Source of the DNA: Methanobacteriota archaeon
Lineage (GTDB): Archaea > Thermoplasmatota > Poseidoniia > MGIII > CG-Epi1
Length of the DNA: 5,641 bases
Assembly (NCBI GenBank): GCA_002724775.1
Contig: PBPR01000064.1
Location: 1-5,641 of the forward strand
Direction: 5' to 3'
Positions 5,509 to 5,641 of this stretch are shown piece by piece. The notes below the pieces were generated by a model, which searched no databases, was not told the DNA's origin, and worked only from the letters and a program-made list of their open reading frames with translations. Positions within the stretch are counted from its first letter, which is position 1. Each line of letters starts with the position of its first letter. The translations under genes and the position numbers were made by a program.

Positions 5509-5641
5509 TCACTTTTTGGCCATTTCCCGAAACTTAACGACAAAAAAATCCGGTCGAGTAAGCGCCCCCCTCTTTTTCCGTGCTTCGCGTTCGCCCCTCT
5601 TCCACTTCATATTCTTCACGCACGCCAGCACGCGATCGGGT
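5509..5641 (-). CDS. Possible C-terminal end of an unidentified ORF (cut by right edge)
   Basis: A minus-strand frame is open from the right edge to a TGA at 5509-5511, giving 43 residues. They are strongly basic (for example KWKRGEREARKKRG, ending FREMAKK) and match no family that I recognise. An internal ATG would give a 33-aa product if the gene starts within the window. The stop is only 43 nt upstream of the nuclease start, a spacing like that of the other genes here. Against this, an open frame of this length can arise by chance, and the region could instead be promoter or 5' leader of the nuclease gene. Confidence 0.3.
   Translation of the reverse strand, partial: PDRVLACVKNMKWKRGEREARKKRGALTRPDFFVVKFREMAKK

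Noticed and set aside
4803..5543. The SNase-like gene starting at 5543
   Set aside because: That position is TTG, not ATG; the first in-frame ATG is at 5463-5465, directly before the first hydrophobic segment.
1..5641. Terminal inverted repeats at the window ends
   Set aside because: The first 40 and last 40 bases do not match as inverted or direct repeats on inspection.
1..5641. CRISPR array, tRNA or rRNA genes
   Set aside because: No regularly spaced direct repeats, no cloverleaf with a GTTCRA-type arm and no rRNA core sequence were recognised.

Overview
The window looks eukaryotic, or from a virus or mobile element of a eukaryote. One gene only makes sense when a 60-nt GT-AG intron is removed. 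Another encodes a homeodomain plus a PHD finger, which are eukaryotic nuclear domains. The replication gene belongs to a class found in virophages, polinton-like viruses, transpovirons and related eukaryotic elements. Short introns and tight gene packing would suit a protist or alga with a compact genome, or a large DNA virus or integrated virus. The sequence does not name the organism.

Layout from left to right: (i) the 5' part of a GIY-YIG nuclease gene on the minus strand, cut by the left edge (1-205); (ii) a 340-bp GC-rich divergent spacer with a perfect 8-bp inverted repeat and an A/T-rich block just before the next gene (206-545); (iii) a 743-aa replication protein on the plus strand that fuses a TV-Pol-type (family-A-like) polymerase domain to an SF3/D5-like helicase (546-2777); (iv) a 69-aa basic protein in the same reading frame, separated from the replicase by one TGA and two codons (2784-2993); (v) a convergent minus-strand gene for a homeodomain-PHD protein (2998-4236), whose stop codon forms a perfect 10-bp palindrome with the stop of (iv); (vi) a 233-bp spacer; (vii) a two-exon minus-strand gene for a membrane-anchored staphylococcal-nuclease-like protein (4470-5465); (viii) the end of a possible further minus-strand ORF entering from the right edge (5509-5641).

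The replicase, with its polymerase motifs A/B/C and helicase motifs visible, and the neighbouring GIY-YIG nuclease fit the replication and mobility end of a polinton-like or virophage-like element, free or integrated. The homeodomain-PHD and membrane-nuclease genes could be host genes next to an integration, or cargo of a larger virus-like element that acts on host chromatin and nucleic acids. Two observations pull in opposite directions. Third-position GC is far higher in the replicase (37 of its first 40 codons) than in the GIY-YIG (21/40), homeodomain-PHD (26/40) and nuclease (27/40) genes. Yet the convergent genes are only 4 nt apart, as expected in one compact genome. No terminal inverted repeats, capsid, ATPase or integrase genes lie in the window, so the limits of any element are not visible.
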